A stretch of DNA of 64,000 nt from contig CAJXVC010000007.1 in the NCBI GenBank assembly GCA_913060975.1, positions 1-64,000 on the forward strand, written 5' to 3'. The position numbers and the translations under genes are program-made. Under the pieces are notes generated by a model. The model was given only the letters and a program-made list of their open reading frames with translations. It was not told where the DNA came from and did not search any database. Source of the stretch: an uncultured Gammaproteobacteria bacterium (GTDB lineage: Bacteria; Pseudomonadota; Gammaproteobacteria; Pseudomonadales; Pseudohongiellaceae). Positions 20,441-29,021 of the stretch are shown one piece after another (position 1 is the first letter of the stretch; each line of letters starts with the position of its first letter).

Positions 20441-20656
20441 TCACTCTTCGGTTTTGCTTCTTTCCAACTTCGGGTCGCTTTTTTCTGAGCTTGCCAGACG
20501 AGATCGCACGTCAGTCGCTTTTTGCGTAATTGCTTGTTGTTTCGCGAGGGGTTGTGCGGATTGCTTTTGCTTCTTGTTTGCATCGGCTGCCATGATGCTA
20601 ACGAGCGCAATAACAACGGCGAGAATAACCGGGACCATGATAACGGCGACGATCAT
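20441..20656 (-). CDS. Small membrane protein with charged tail
   Basis: This 71-residue protein starts with a hydrophobic helix rich in V, I and A (residues 1-24) followed by a hydrophilic tail rich in K, Q, S and E. The ATG at 20656 has GAGGT 6 bases upstream; the longer start at 20704 adds non-membrane residues and is less likely. No family is recognised. It lies 71 bases after the M20 peptidase stop region on the same strand side and may be its downstream neighbour in one transcript. Confidence 0.55.
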   Translation of the reverse strand: MIVAVIMVPVILAVVIALVSIMAADANKKQKQSAQPLAKQQAITQKATDVRSRLASSEKSDPKLERSKTEE

Positions 20657-20727
20657 GACTACCTCTTGAAAAGTTCCCTTGATAAGTTCAGGGCCGGCAC
20701 ACACTGTGCCAGCCCTGTGGCGATAAT

Positions 20728-22140
20728 CTAGTCGATTACCACGTTACGCACGATGGCATAGTAATCGCTAACGGCGCGGCGAAAGCGAGCTTCCGGAACC
20801 TGCTCGTCATTGCCATGCACGCCAGTGTGCTCACCGGGGACCGTAATCAGCGGATTAAAACCATAGCTGACGATGCCCAGATCGCGAGTAAAATGGCTAT
20901 CGGTAAAGCCGGTACTCACAGCCGCTTGCACACGCGAGCCCGGATGCAATTCCTGGGTCACACTTTCGATTGCCTGAAACAAACGTGTATTGGTTTGCGA
21001 AATGGCTGGAGTAAACGCCATGATGGTTTCGATCTCGACGCCGGTGAATCCAATTAGTTCATCTAACTCGGCGATGAATTGCTCTGAGGGTTTGTCAGGC
21101 AGTATTCGGCAATCCAGTTCAGCCCAGGCATCGGGTGGAATCACATTGATCTTGTTGGAGCCGTTCATGCGCGTCATGGAGCAAGTGTCGCGTACCAGCG
21201 AGTTGTGACCGGGGCGCTGTTGATGCAAACGTGCCATAAAATCCGGATCTTCGATGGCCTGTTCGATGTTGTTATAGAACGGCGCCCATTCCGGACCCAT
21301 GTCCAACGCCAGACCAGCGAAGTAATCAGCAACCGGACCTATAACTCGCGGCGGGAACGGATTCTGCTGAAGTGTATACAGGGCTTCGACGATGCGTGTT
21401 ACCGAAGATTCGGGGCGTGGCGATGAACCATGTCCTGGTGTGTCGACTGCAGTCAGACGTAACCACACCGGTACTTTCTGGGTGACTTCCACACCGAAGA
21501 CTACTTCGCCTTCATCCTGGCTGGCGCCACCACCTTCATTCAATACGAAGCCGACATCGTCAAAAATCTCCGGACGATTGTCGATCAGCCAGCCAACCCC
21601 AAAAAAGCCACCGGCTTCTTCATCGGCGGTGGCCAGAAAGATGACGTCACGATTCAGTTCGACACCGGAGCGGTGCAGACTCAGGAATGTGGCCAGTTGA
21701 ATGGCGCCAAGGCCTTTCATGTCGCGCGCACCGCGACCGAGAATATAGCCGTCGCGAATATCGCCCGACAATGGATCGATCGTCCAATACTGCTCGTCAG
21801 CAGGGACAACGTCAGTGTGTTGCAGCAGTATCAAGGCGGGTTCATCGCCACCTTCAATGCGGGCCCAGATGTTGCCTCGGCCGGGAGCGCTTTCGGCGGT
21901 CTCATAGGCGATGCCTTCAGCATCAAAAATGGCTGAGAAATATTCCACCGCGCGGGTTTCATTACCCGGGGGATTTACGGTATCTGTTCGAATCAGTTCT
22001 TGTAGCCAGACTACAGCTTCGTCTTCCAGCGATTGGCCAATCTGCGCCGTGGCGGCTGGCATCAAAGTCAGGCCAAGTAATGCTGCCAGTGGCAGAGAAA
22101 GCAGTATCTTGCCGAGCAGGGATTTTCTAAATGCGTGCAC
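20728..22140 (-). CDS. Exported M20-family metallopeptidase
   Basis: The product (470 residues) is a zinc-dependent M20/M28-type peptidase or amidohydrolase. Motifs are LLQHTDVVPAD (first metal histidine and aspartate), GRGARDMKGLGA (bridging aspartate), ATADEEAGGFFG (catalytic glutamate pair) and the dimerisation-domain DTPGHGSSPRPE. A hydrophobic N-terminus ending PAATAQ directs export. The GTG at 22140 is chosen because AGGAG sits 6 bases upstream and it leaves a compact signal peptide; the ORF extends 64 codons further but those residues look non-coding. Likely role: hydrolysis of imported or periplasmic peptides or acylated amino acids. Confidence 0.9.
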   Translation of the reverse strand: MHAFRKSLLGKILLSLPLAALLGLTLMPAATAQIGQSLEDEAVVWLQELIRTDTVNPPGNETRAVEYFSAIFDAEGIAYETAESAPGRGNIWARIEGGDEPALILLQHTDVVPADEQYWTIDPLSGDIRDGYILGRGARDMKGLGAIQLATFLSLHRSGVELNRDVIFLATADEEAGGFFGVGWLIDNRPEIFDDVGFVLNEGGGASQDEGEVVFGVEVTQKVPVWLRLTAVDTPGHGSSPRPESSVTRIVEALYTLQQNPFPPRVIGPVADYFAGLALDMGPEWAPFYNNIEQAIEDPDFMARLHQQRPGHNSLVRDTCSMTRMNGSNKINVIPPDAWAELDCRILPDKPSEQFIAELDELIGFTGVEIETIMAFTPAISQTNTRLFQAIESVTQELHPGSRVQAAVSTGFTDSHFTRDLGIVSYGFNPLITVPGEHTGVHGNDEQVPEARFRRAVSDYYAIVRNVVID

Positions 22141-22583
22141 AAGTAACTCCTGAGAATGTCGGTTTGCGATAGTCGATAGTTCACGAGGAACGGGATACCC
22201 CAATCTAAGCATATTCTGTTTGTCCTGTCCCCTTATTCCAACGGCAACTTGGCGTGCAGCCCGCGCCAATCGTGGCCTGCAAGGCGCTACGCCGCGAATA
22301 TCTGCACAGCGCTGGTGCGGCTGCACTGACACTGAACTGAGTGGACAGGCAAGCTGCGTATAAATACTTGTATATGCGATGACACAGCTGTGGTACAGTG
22401 CGCCCGCATTCGATGGTCAGCTGACTATCAATGCAAGTGCAACTTCTTTAGCTACAGGTGCGCAGGCTCAGGCCTGATCAACAGATTGAAAACGCCACCT
22501 GACCCTTCTGCTTTTGCGGTAGTGTCCAACACTGCCCAATCTCCGAATTCTAACTATCGATTGCACACCCGTGCATCCAGACC

Positions 22584-22691
22584 TTACCCGTTTGGGTAAC
22601 ACAACACCGGACTGCCCAACGACTTCGTAGCGATGGCTTCGAGGCGCTGTGTGTTGTCCATCACAATGATTTTTGTAAACAAGAGAACTAC
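22584..22691 (+). other. Possible structured 5' leader of rhlE
   Basis: The roughly 550 bases between the peptidase and rhlE hold no gene. The rhlE-proximal part has a stem-loop TTACCC-GTTT-GGGTAA (22584-22599) and a longer-range pairing ACAACAC (22601-22607) with GTGTTGT (22651-22657). Long folded leaders are common in cold-inducible mRNAs, and RhlE-type helicases are often cold-regulated, but this is only an inference. A 10-base palindrome CACAGCTGTG lies at 22383-22392. Confidence 0.35.
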
Positions 22692-23816
22692 ATGTCCTTT
22701 AACACACTCGGATTATCCGACTCCCTGCTTAGCGCAATTGCGCAGACAGGCTATGAAACACCGACTCCAATTCAAGCCCAGGCTATTCCTGCCATCTTAA
22801 CTGGCGGTGACGTCATGGCCGCGGCTCAAACCGGTACTGGCAAAACAGCCGGCTTCGTTTTACCTATGCTGCAAAAGCTCGGCGCCGAGGGCGATATTCG
22901 CTCGAAGGTTGGCCCAGGTCGCGTTCGCGCATTGATCCTGACACCAACGCGCGAGTTGGCTGCACAAGTTCAAGAAAGCATCCAGACTTATGGCAAGAAC
23001 GAACAGCTGACGTCAGCCGTTGTCTTTGGTGGCGTCAACATCAATCCACAACTGCGCGTTCTACGCCGTGGCGTTGATGTGCTGGTTGCTACCCCCGGCC
23101 GCTTGCTGGATCTTTTTCAGCAACGCGCGGTAAATTTTGATGACATCGAAATGCTGATTCTTGATGAAGCCGACCGCATGCTGGATATGGGCTTTATTCG
23201 TGATATTCGCAAGATTCTGAATCTCATTCCGAAAGAGCGTCAGAACCTGATGTTCTCCGCGACTTTCTCGAAAGACATTCGCGCACTGGCCAACACGATT
23301 TGCCGCAACCCGGTAGCAATTGATGTGGCGCCGCGTAATTCCACAGTGGAAGCAATTTCACAGGGAATGTACTGGGTTGAGAAGGGCGACAAGCCGCACT
23401 TTCTCAGCCGTTTGATTGGCAGTACTCAGGATCAGGTACTGGTTTTCAGCCGCACCAAACACGGCGCCAACAAGTTGGTCAAGAAGCTGGATAAAGATGG
23501 TATTACTGCTCTGGCCATTCACGGCAACCGCAGTCAGGCACAACGCACTCGCGCGCTGGATGAATTCAAGCGCAATAAAGTGCAAGTGCTGGTTGCCACC
23601 GATATCGCTGCGCGTGGTATCGATATTGAATTGTTGTCGCTGGTTATTAACTTTGACTTGCCACACGTTGCCGAAGACTACGTACACCGCATTGGTCGTA
23701 CTGGTCGTGCTGGCGCAAGCGGTCAGGCAATCTCTCTGGTCTCTTCTGATGAGCGCAAGCAATTGCGTGGTATTGAGAAATTGATCAAGCGCAAGATTCC
23801 TGTGTTGAGCAATTAA
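22692..23816 (+). CDS. rhlE: DEAD-box RNA helicase RhlE
   Basis: This 374-residue protein has all DEAD-box motifs in order: Q motif [13 protein letters not shown], motif [10 protein letters not shown], Ia PTRELAAQ, motif II DEAD ([14 protein letters not shown]), motif [20 protein letters not shown] and [12 protein letters not shown], and [12 protein letters not shown]. Its short length, with no long C-terminal extension, fits RhlE. It unwinds structured RNA in ribosome assembly and mRNA decay. No ribosome site is obvious. A small stem-loop (AAGGT/ACCTT) follows the stop at 23815-23828. Confidence 0.95.
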   Translation: MSFNTLGLSDSLLSAIAQTGYETPTPIQAQAIPAILTGGDVMAAAQTGTGKTAGFVLPMLQKLGAEGDIRSKVGPGRVRALILTPTRELAAQVQESIQTYGKNEQLTSAVVFGGVNINPQLRVLRRGVDVLVATPGRLLDLFQQRAVNFDDIEMLILDEADRMLDMGFIRDIRKILNLIPKERQNLMFSATFSKDIRALANTICRNPVAIDVAPRNSTVEAISQGMYWVEKGDKPHFLSRLIGSTQDQVLVFSRTKHGANKLVKKLDKDGITALAIHGNRSQAQRTRALDEFKRNKVQVLVATDIAARGIDIELLSLVINFDLPHVAEDYVHRIGRTGRAGASGQAISLVSSDERKQLRGIEKLIKRKIPVLSN

Positions 23817-23891
23817 GGTTTAGACCTTGCTTTCGGGTTATTTCATTCTTTGATTCCGCTTCGCTGTGCTTTCTATAGAAACTTGGAGAGC

Positions 23892-24037
23892 GCGCTGGAT
23901 CAGGGGAATGGGATAGCCCGGCTGCTTGCCCCCGTCCCGGGTTCCCTCCTTTCGTCGGAAGCCCTGAAATACGGTCTTCCTCGGTCAGTCGGTGCTGCGC
24001 TTTGACGCCGGCCTATCCCATTCCCCTGCCCCAGCGC
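23892..24037. repeat. 146-base element with 31-base terminal inverted repeats
   Basis: The arms 23892-23922 and 24007-24037 match at 28 of 31 positions as inverted repeats (core AGGGGAATGGGATAG). The 84-base centre is GC-rich with a further pairing GGAAG/CTTCC. No open frame is supportable. Size and layout resemble a miniature inverted-repeat element or a REP/BIME-like structure, and the same sequence could fold as RNA. No target-site duplication was recognised. A genome search would decide whether it is multicopy. Confidence 0.65.
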
Positions 24038-24073
24038 TCGTAGTTCCCATCAAGAATCGTGCATCCCAAGTTC

Positions 24074-24129
24074 AAAACCCAAAACCCAAAACCCAAAACC
24101 CAAAACCCAAAATCCAAAATCCAAAACCC
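24074..24129. repeat. (AAAACCC)8 microsatellite
   Basis: Eight head-to-tail 7-base units: five AAAACCC, two AAAATCC and one AAAACCC. The complement has six GGG tracts separated by TTTT, so it could form a G-quadruplex on the minus strand. It is non-coding and lies between the two inverted-repeat elements. The repeat is telomere-like in sequence, but nothing else suggests a chromosome end. Confidence 0.9.
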
Positions 24130-24205
24130 AACGTCTAGCTTGTAGCTAGCTTCGAATTCGTATCGAGGTTACTTAACTTATCGGTTTCACAGTTGTAGGG
24201 TCGTG

Positions 24206-24337
24206 CTGCGGGTTATCTACGCAAGGCACGTCAAAGGCGCACGCCGAACGCAGCAAAAAGACCGCCTTTTGGGCTTTTTGCGGAGAGAGGGCAGCCTGGA
24301 AGGCCGGCGACAGTGGCTTGTGTAGATGGCCCGCAGT
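24206..24337. repeat. 132-base inverted-repeat element with nested hairpin
   Basis: Arms 24206-24229 and 24314-24337 pair as imperfect 24-base inverted repeats (CTGCGGG..ATCTAC core). Inside them an 8-base stem, GCAAAAAG/CTTTTTGC (about 24264-24292), is nested. It follows the microsatellite and has no sequence resemblance to the first element. It could be a second mobile repeat or a folded RNA. No promoter or protein was found. Confidence 0.6.
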
Positions 24338-24407
24338 TCGACTCGGGGCCACATAAACACAGTTAATTGAAAACTTGTTTTAATATTTTGCGACTTGGCC
24401 CCAGCTA

Positions 24408-25562
24408 TTAGCGATACCGCAACATCCCGCGATTAAGCTGCTGAATATTGGTAACGCCCGCCAGCTTCATGTCTCGTTCAATCTCCGTGCGCATATTATG
24501 TAATGCCCGTTCAACGCCAGGTTGTCCTGCTGCTGCCAATGCGTAGAGATACATGCGCCCACCGGAGCAAGCGGTGGCGCCAGCAGCGAGGGCTTTCAAT
24601 ACATGGGTGCCCCTGCGAATACCACCATCACAAATAATCTCGATCTTGCCGCCGACGGCATCGGCGATCTCGGCAATCTGATCGAACGGTGAGCGAGAGC
24701 CATCCAGTTGCCGGCCGCCATGATTGGAAATCATGATGGCATCCACGCCAATGTCGACGGCTTTCCGGGCATCAGCGACACTCATGATGCCTTTCAAACA
24801 GAAAGGCCCGCCCCATTTGGCGCGCAATGCTTCGGCGTCGGACCAGTTCATGGATTGATCGAGCATGCTGGCGAAATAGTCGCCAATAGACACTGCGACG
24901 TTGGAGCCTTGTTGCACAAAGTCTTTTAATTCAGCTAGCTCGAATGGTTCGCCCAGAAAATAATCTTTGGCCCAGCCCGGGTGTGCAGCAAAACTTAACA
25001 GGCTCTTGAGCGTTAGCTTGGGTGGCGAAGTAAAACCGGTATACAAGTCGCGTTCGCGATTGCCGCCGGTGATGGTGTCTACTGTCAGCGCAAGGGAATT
25101 GAAGCCAGCTGCTTGCGCGCGTTCGACCATGGCGTCGTTCAGGCCGCGGTCCTTGTGGAAATAGAACTGGAACATCTTTGGCGTGCTGATCATCTCGCCA
25201 ATCTCGGCCAGCGTCACCGTGCCCAGTGCGGAAACGCCAAACATTGTGCCGAACTTCTCGGCGGCACGAGCGACGGCGCGTTCGCCATCGCGATGAAAGA
25301 GTCGTTGCAGGGCGGTGGGTGAGCAGAACACAGGCATGGCCAGCTTTTGACCGAGCACCGTCACCGACATATCGATCTCGTCGACACCGGCCAGTACATT
25401 CGGAACCAGGTCGCAGTCATCGAACGCACTGTTGTTGCGGTGGTAGGTGACTTCATCGTCGGCGGCGCCATCGATGTAGTTGAAAATGGGGCCTGGCAAG
25501 CGCTGCTTGGCTAGCAGGCGCAGGTCTTCTACGTTGTGGCAATCTTTGAGGCGGCGGAACAT
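24408..25562 (-). CDS. FMN-dependent alpha-hydroxy-acid dehydrogenase/oxidase
   Basis: The 384-residue protein belongs to the FMN-dependent hydroxy-acid dehydrogenase family (LldD, glycolate oxidase, mandelate dehydrogenase). It shows FNYIDGAADDE near residue 27, MPVFCSPTAL, TVDTITGGNRERD, LKGIMSVADAR and the active-site ISNHGGRQLDG with the base histidine and arginine, followed by CDGGIRRGTHVLKALAAGA. It oxidises a 2-hydroxy acid to the keto acid. With no operon partners, lactate cannot be singled out from glycolate, mandelate or others; the SQ-type inner loop region (PPKLTLKSLLS) is of the longer, membrane-interacting style. Downstream, AT-rich sequence holds the palindrome AAAACAAGTTTT. 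Confidence 0.88.
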   Translation of the reverse strand: MFRRLKDCHNVEDLRLLAKQRLPGPIFNYIDGAADDEVTYHRNNSAFDDCDLVPNVLAGVDEIDMSVTVLGQKLAMPVFCSPTALQRLFHRDGERAVARAAEKFGTMFGVSALGTVTLAEIGEMISTPKMFQFYFHKDRGLNDAMVERAQAAGFNSLALTVDTITGGNRERDLYTGFTSPPKLTLKSLLSFAAHPGWAKDYFLGEPFELAELKDFVQQGSNVAVSIGDYFASMLDQSMNWSDAEALRAKWGGPFCLKGIMSVADARKAVDIGVDAIMISNHGGRQLDGSRSPFDQIAEIADAVGGKIEIICDGGIRRGTHVLKALAAGATACSGGRMYLYALAAAGQPGVERALHNMRTEIERDMKLAGVTNIQQLNRGMLRYR

Positions 25563-25890
25563 GTGCTTCTACTTTTATTGGTCTTATTGATTGTCGATAC
25601 AGGCGGCCCGGTGGAGCAAGCACTGCCAGCGAGCATGCAGTCTATCCTTTCTGTTCACGAGGGCAAAGCGGACGTCAAATGCCTGAGCTGGTAATTTGAT
25701 TTGATGTAGAAGCCTTGATGAATGGCGGGTATCGTAACGTGCTAGTTTAGCGCTGCAATTGTTGGTACCTTGAAGCCAACGAAGCGGTTAGGACTTCCCC
25801 ATCGTGTTGGGTGGTCGCGATTATCTCTAATATTAGGGTGGGCAGTCTGCGATAGTGGTATTTTATTGGCTGGAAGAAAGGGGAATAACA
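25563..25890. other. Divergent intergenic region, no gene seen
   Basis: Roughly 330 bases separate the hydroxy-acid oxidase and the methyltransferase, which are transcribed away from each other. It should hold both promoters. No strong promoter pair, palindrome or open frame was recognised by eye. Confidence 0.5.
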
Positions 25891-26664
25891 ATGCAGCAAT
25901 TGAATGGTAAAAGACTACAAATAGCCGGATTGGTCTCTGTCCTGTCCGGTTTCTGGGCCGGTATGGCTATGGCAGACACTTCGGCAGATCTGGTGCAAGC
26001 AGCGATGCTGCATGGCGATCGACCGCTTGCGGATGTCGCTGACGACGCGCGGCGCATGCCCTTGGAAGTGCTGGCGTTCACTGGACTGGAAGAGGGTATG
26101 GCTATTCTTGAGCTGGAAGCCGGGGGTGGTTACTACACCGAGATCATGAGCCGCGCGGTTGGCCCAAGTGGTTCGGTAATCATGCAGAACCCGGAATCTT
26201 TCGACAGCTTTTTAGGCGATCAGCCACAAGTCCGCACCGCCGACAATCGGCTGCCCAATGTGCGCATCAGTCGTACGAATTTCGATGAGCTGGATGCGGC
26301 CGACAATTCGATCGATCTGGTGACCTGGATTTTGGGCCCGCACGAATTATGGTTCGAGCCTGCGGACAATGTGACTCTGGGTGATCCGGAAGCCTCGTTT
26401 GCAGAGATCGCGCGCGTGTTAAAACCCGGTGGTCTGTTTCTGGCCGTCGATCATATTGCCGCGCAGGACTCAGGCCCGGAAGTGGGTGGCACCTGGCATC
26501 GCATTCGCGAAGACATCATTACCGGGCTGGCAGACAACGCAGGGCTTGAAGTGTTGCGCATGTCGAATCTGCACAAGAACGACGCCGATCCCTTGAACAA
26601 TAATGTGTTTGACCCTTCTATTCAGGGCAACACCAGCAAGTTTGTAGTGCTCTACCGCAAGTAG
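25891..26664 (+). CDS. Predicted exported SAM methyltransferase (COG4798-like)
   Basis: The product has 257 residues from the ATG at 25891, with GGGG about 8 bases upstream. Residues about 1-28 look like a signal peptide ending MADTSA. The mature part is a class I methyltransferase fold: LEEGMAILELEAGGGYYTEI (motif I, SAM-binding glycines), DNSIDLVTWIL (motif IV region) and RVLKPGGLFLAVDH (motif V). It resembles the predicted methyltransferase group COG4798, which is often exported in proteobacteria. An exported SAM enzyme would lack its cofactor in the periplasm, so either the signal is retained as an anchor or the fold serves another purpose. Confidence 0.78.
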   Translation: MQQLNGKRLQIAGLVSVLSGFWAGMAMADTSADLVQAAMLHGDRPLADVADDARRMPLEVLAFTGLEEGMAILELEAGGGYYTEIMSRAVGPSGSVIMQNPESFDSFLGDQPQVRTADNRLPNVRISRTNFDELDAADNSIDLVTWILGPHELWFEPADNVTLGDPEASFAEIARVLKPGGLFLAVDHIAAQDSGPEVGGTWHRIREDIITGLADNAGLEVLRMSNLHKNDADPLNNNVFDPSIQGNTSKFVVLYRK

Positions 26665-26741
26665 AGTAAACATCAGCTCTGGCGACACTAGGTAAAAAAG
26701 ACTAAGCAAAATCACAAACAACAATAAGGAAGGAGTAAATC

Positions 26742-27200
26742 ATGAAGAGAATCGTTTTAGGTGTATTGCTTAATTTGGGTTTCGCCACAATGGCGTTGGC
26801 CCAATCAGCCCCAGCACCCTGCGGCCCTGCAGGCGACTTGGGTGATGACTTGTCAGGCAATGTAGATGGCGATTCGCGCTGTTTTGAGCTGCGTATGTAT
26901 ACCGCGGCGCCAATCGAAAATGGTGTGGGTGGCATTGATAATCTGCATCAGCGCTTTCGCGAAGAAGAGGTCGCTATCTTTGAGCGCCTGGGCGCAGAAG
27001 TGATGGCAGTTTGGCAACGACTGGATGACCCGAATACGCTTGTGTGGATGTTGGCCTATCGTGACCGCGCCCATCGGCAGGAAGTGTGGGAAGCGTTTGC
27101 GTCTGACCCAGCCTGGCTTGCCCTGCGTGAGAAATACCCGGTGCCAATCAGCGCCGAGACTTACATGATGAGTGCGACGGATTACTCCAACCTGAAGTAA
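26742..27200 (+). CDS. Exported NIPSNAP-family protein
   Basis: A 152-residue protein with a signal peptide (residues about 1-21, MALAQ) and a NIPSNAP/dimeric ferredoxin-like fold: CFELRMYTAAPIENG near residue 46, LHQRFREEEVAIFERLGAE and YRDRAHRQEVWEAFASDPAW. NIPSNAP domains form small alpha+beta dimers of unclear activity. AAGGAAGGAG precedes the ATG by 7-8 bases. It follows the exported methyltransferase by 77 bases on the same strand, so both may share a transcript and act in the periplasm. Confidence 0.85.
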   Translation: MKRIVLGVLLNLGFATMALAQSAPAPCGPAGDLGDDLSGNVDGDSRCFELRMYTAAPIENGVGGIDNLHQRFREEEVAIFERLGAEVMAVWQRLDDPNTLVWMLAYRDRAHRQEVWEAFASDPAWLALREKYPVPISAETYMMSATDYSNLK

Positions 27201-27257
27201 CCCGGACTCATTTCTGGTGGCTTGTGCGAGTTTAGTTTAACTTGTTCTGATGTGTTT

Positions 27258-28058
27258 CTATAACAGAGCAAACAACTCGCGCAGGCGGCCAGCATTGGCG
27301 CCAAAATCACTGCCGCCTACGCGCGATAATGAACGTGCGTTCAACACGGTTTCCCCGCCTTCTTCGGTCAGCAAGATGATAACGTCATCTTTGAAGCGAA
27401 ACCAGAAAGTGGTGTCAGTCGCTTCAATGCGACCATCTTCCAAACTGGCATCGACCAATTCCCAGCCTAGTTGATCAACTGCTGCGACTACCCGCTCAAA
27501 GACCACCTCTAGCGACTCATTAAAACGTTGCGGCACAATATCCGGATAGGCTTCCTGCTGCAGGCCAGTCAGTCGCTCGGGCGTCATGTTGCGACTGTCA
27601 CCATAGATCATGCTGTTAGCTGCATCGGCGCGTAGCGGTGCGATAACGACATAGTCAGGCGGATTGTCGGTGTTGGTTGTAATGTCGTGAATTGGCGGTG
27701 CATCGGTTGTGCGGTAAGCGGTGGGAACAGAATAGGCCAGACCGGCAGCAATGGTCGCGACCAGCGCATAAGTCGTCAGGCTTGTGTTGTTGCCCAATTT
27801 CAGAGAGTAGGCTCCGACCGTGCCGGCAATAGTGGCAACCAATCCCAGCCCGGCAATCCACAAAGCAAATGGTGCCGCGCTACGCAGCAAGGAAAACCCT
27901 TGCCGGAAATCCCAAAAGCCTAACCACACGCCTATGGGTGCCACGAGAGCGTAAAGGGCAAGCCCGAGACCGAGCGCGATGGCGATCAGTGAAAGGTAGT
28001 TAATGAGCTTGCCAGCGTTGGATTGCGAGGCGCCGTTAGGGGCGATGGCATCGGACAT
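27258..28058 (-). CDS. DUF1499 membrane protein
   Basis: The 266-residue product has three to four N-terminal membrane helices (about residues 17-40, 60-80, 95-117) and a C-terminal DUF1499 domain with VFERVVAAVDQLGWEL, IEATDTTFWFRFKDDV and NARSLSRVGGSDFGANAGR. The DUF1499 module is found alone or attached to membrane segments, with no established activity. Start 28058 has GAGGA 8 bases upstream; the 28148 start adds unconvincing residues. It is convergent with the NIPSNAP gene, with 57 bases between stops. Confidence 0.85.
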   Translation of the reverse strand: MSDAIAPNGASQSNAGKLINYLSLIAIALGLGLALYALVAPIGVWLGFWDFRQGFSLLRSAAPFALWIAGLGLVATIAGTVGAYSLKLGNNTSLTTYALVATIAAGLAYSVPTAYRTTDAPPIHDITTNTDNPPDYVVIAPLRADAANSMIYGDSRNMTPERLTGLQQEAYPDIVPQRFNESLEVVFERVVAAVDQLGWELVDASLEDGRIEATDTTFWFRFKDDVIILLTEEGGETVLNARSLSRVGGSDFGANAGRLRELFALL

Positions 28059-28163
28059 GGAGCTGATCCTCAGTTGATTGTGGTTGCTAGCACACTCGCT
28101 GCGACCGGGGTTCAGCGCTGAGTGTAACCAATTTGGTAAACCGTGCAATCAGCGGCGCTGATA

Positions 28164-28640
28164 TCAGTCGCTGATCTTGATATCACCGCTGGTCAGAATA
28201 GGTGCGGCATCGATGTCTTCGGCATCCATCATTGTGGCCACGCGTTGCATTGAGCTGAGGAGCATGTGCTGTTCCCAGCTTTGCAGTTCGCGAAACTCCT
28301 TCAAAAACCCCGACTGCAGTAATTCAGGCGCATCGCTGATTTTACCGGCACCGCTTTCGGTGATGGTAATGTTCACAGTGCGTTTGTCGGGGCCGTCCTT
28401 ACTGCGCTTTAACAAACCGTTGCGCTCCAGGCGATCCACCAGACTCGTGACAGTGGCTTGAGACAGGAGAATTTCTCTGGCAATGGATGACGGTGTGGGT
28501 TGTGGCAATTTCTTGACCGCCTCGAGAACGAGCAGTTGCGAAGTGGTCAGGCCGACTTCTTTGTAGAGCTTTTTGGAGTGCAGGTCGATGGCGCGGGTAA
28601 TGCGTCGTACGGCCACCAGCAATTCTTCGTAATCGTTCAT
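28164..28640 (-). CDS. MarR-family transcriptional regulator
   Basis: This 158-residue winged-helix protein shows the MarR pattern: LYKEVGLTTSQLLVLEAVKKL, SSIAREILLSQATVTSLVDRLERNGLLKR and the wing DGPDKRTVNITITESG. It lies 105 bases upstream of DUF1499 on the same strand and diverges from the TonB-dependent receptor gene. The 380-base gap holds a perfect TTCGATATCGAA palindrome, a credible MarR operator. It probably controls itself and may control the receptor; ligand unknown. Confidence 0.9.
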   Translation of the reverse strand: MNDYEELLVAVRRITRAIDLHSKKLYKEVGLTTSQLLVLEAVKKLPQPTPSSIAREILLSQATVTSLVDRLERNGLLKRSKDGPDKRTVNITITESGAGKISDAPELLQSGFLKEFRELQSWEQHMLLSSMQRVATMMDAEDIDAAPILTSGDIKISD

Positions 28641-28735
28641 TGATTAGCCACCAAATCAGGCAGTGTGAGCAATGCCGCATCTTATCCTAACACTCCCCCT
28701 TGAACAGCAATTGCTGGCATTTCGCTTGAAAATAC

Positions 28736-28747
28736 TTCGATATCGAA
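28736..28747. promoter_or_regulatory. TTCGATATCGAA palindrome, likely MarR operator
   Basis: A perfect 12-base palindrome lies 96 bases upstream of marR and 275 upstream of the receptor start, overlapping the spacer after TTGAAA (28725-28730). A related half-site, ATTCGAA, follows at 28757-28763. MarR proteins bind such palindromes, but the match to this regulator is inference. Confidence 0.45.
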
Positions 28748-28886
28748 TTACTGAATATTCGAAATGGCCCTTTGGCGATAACAGCTTGCGAGCGGCAAAT
28801 TACTGTAACGCATTGTTTTATAACATCTAATTTAGGTTTTCAGTGCTTGGCTGGCGGGAATTTTCGCAAAAATGCCCAAGGAATCA

Positions 28887-28915
28887 GTGAGATAGTGCTT
28901 CGATTTCTATATAAT
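28887..28915 (+). promoter_or_regulatory. sigma70 promoter of the TonB receptor gene
   Basis: GTGAGA (28887-28892, 4/6 match to TTGACA) and TATAAT (28910-28915) are 17 bases apart. The predicted start is about 28922, giving a leader of about 100 bases before the ATG at 29022. Confidence 0.6.
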
Positions 28916-29021
28916 GACGTGCTAACTCGGTTTCCGATTCGCAGCATCAGCTAAAAATAAGAATCCGCAATTGGAAGCCAGAGATACTAATTCAAGAAAT
29001 ATAACCCCACACAGGAAGCTC

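Noticed and set aside
24330..24356. tRNA T-arm-like GTTCGACTC
   Set aside because: The flanking bases do not form the T-stem and no acceptor or anticodon arm could be found.
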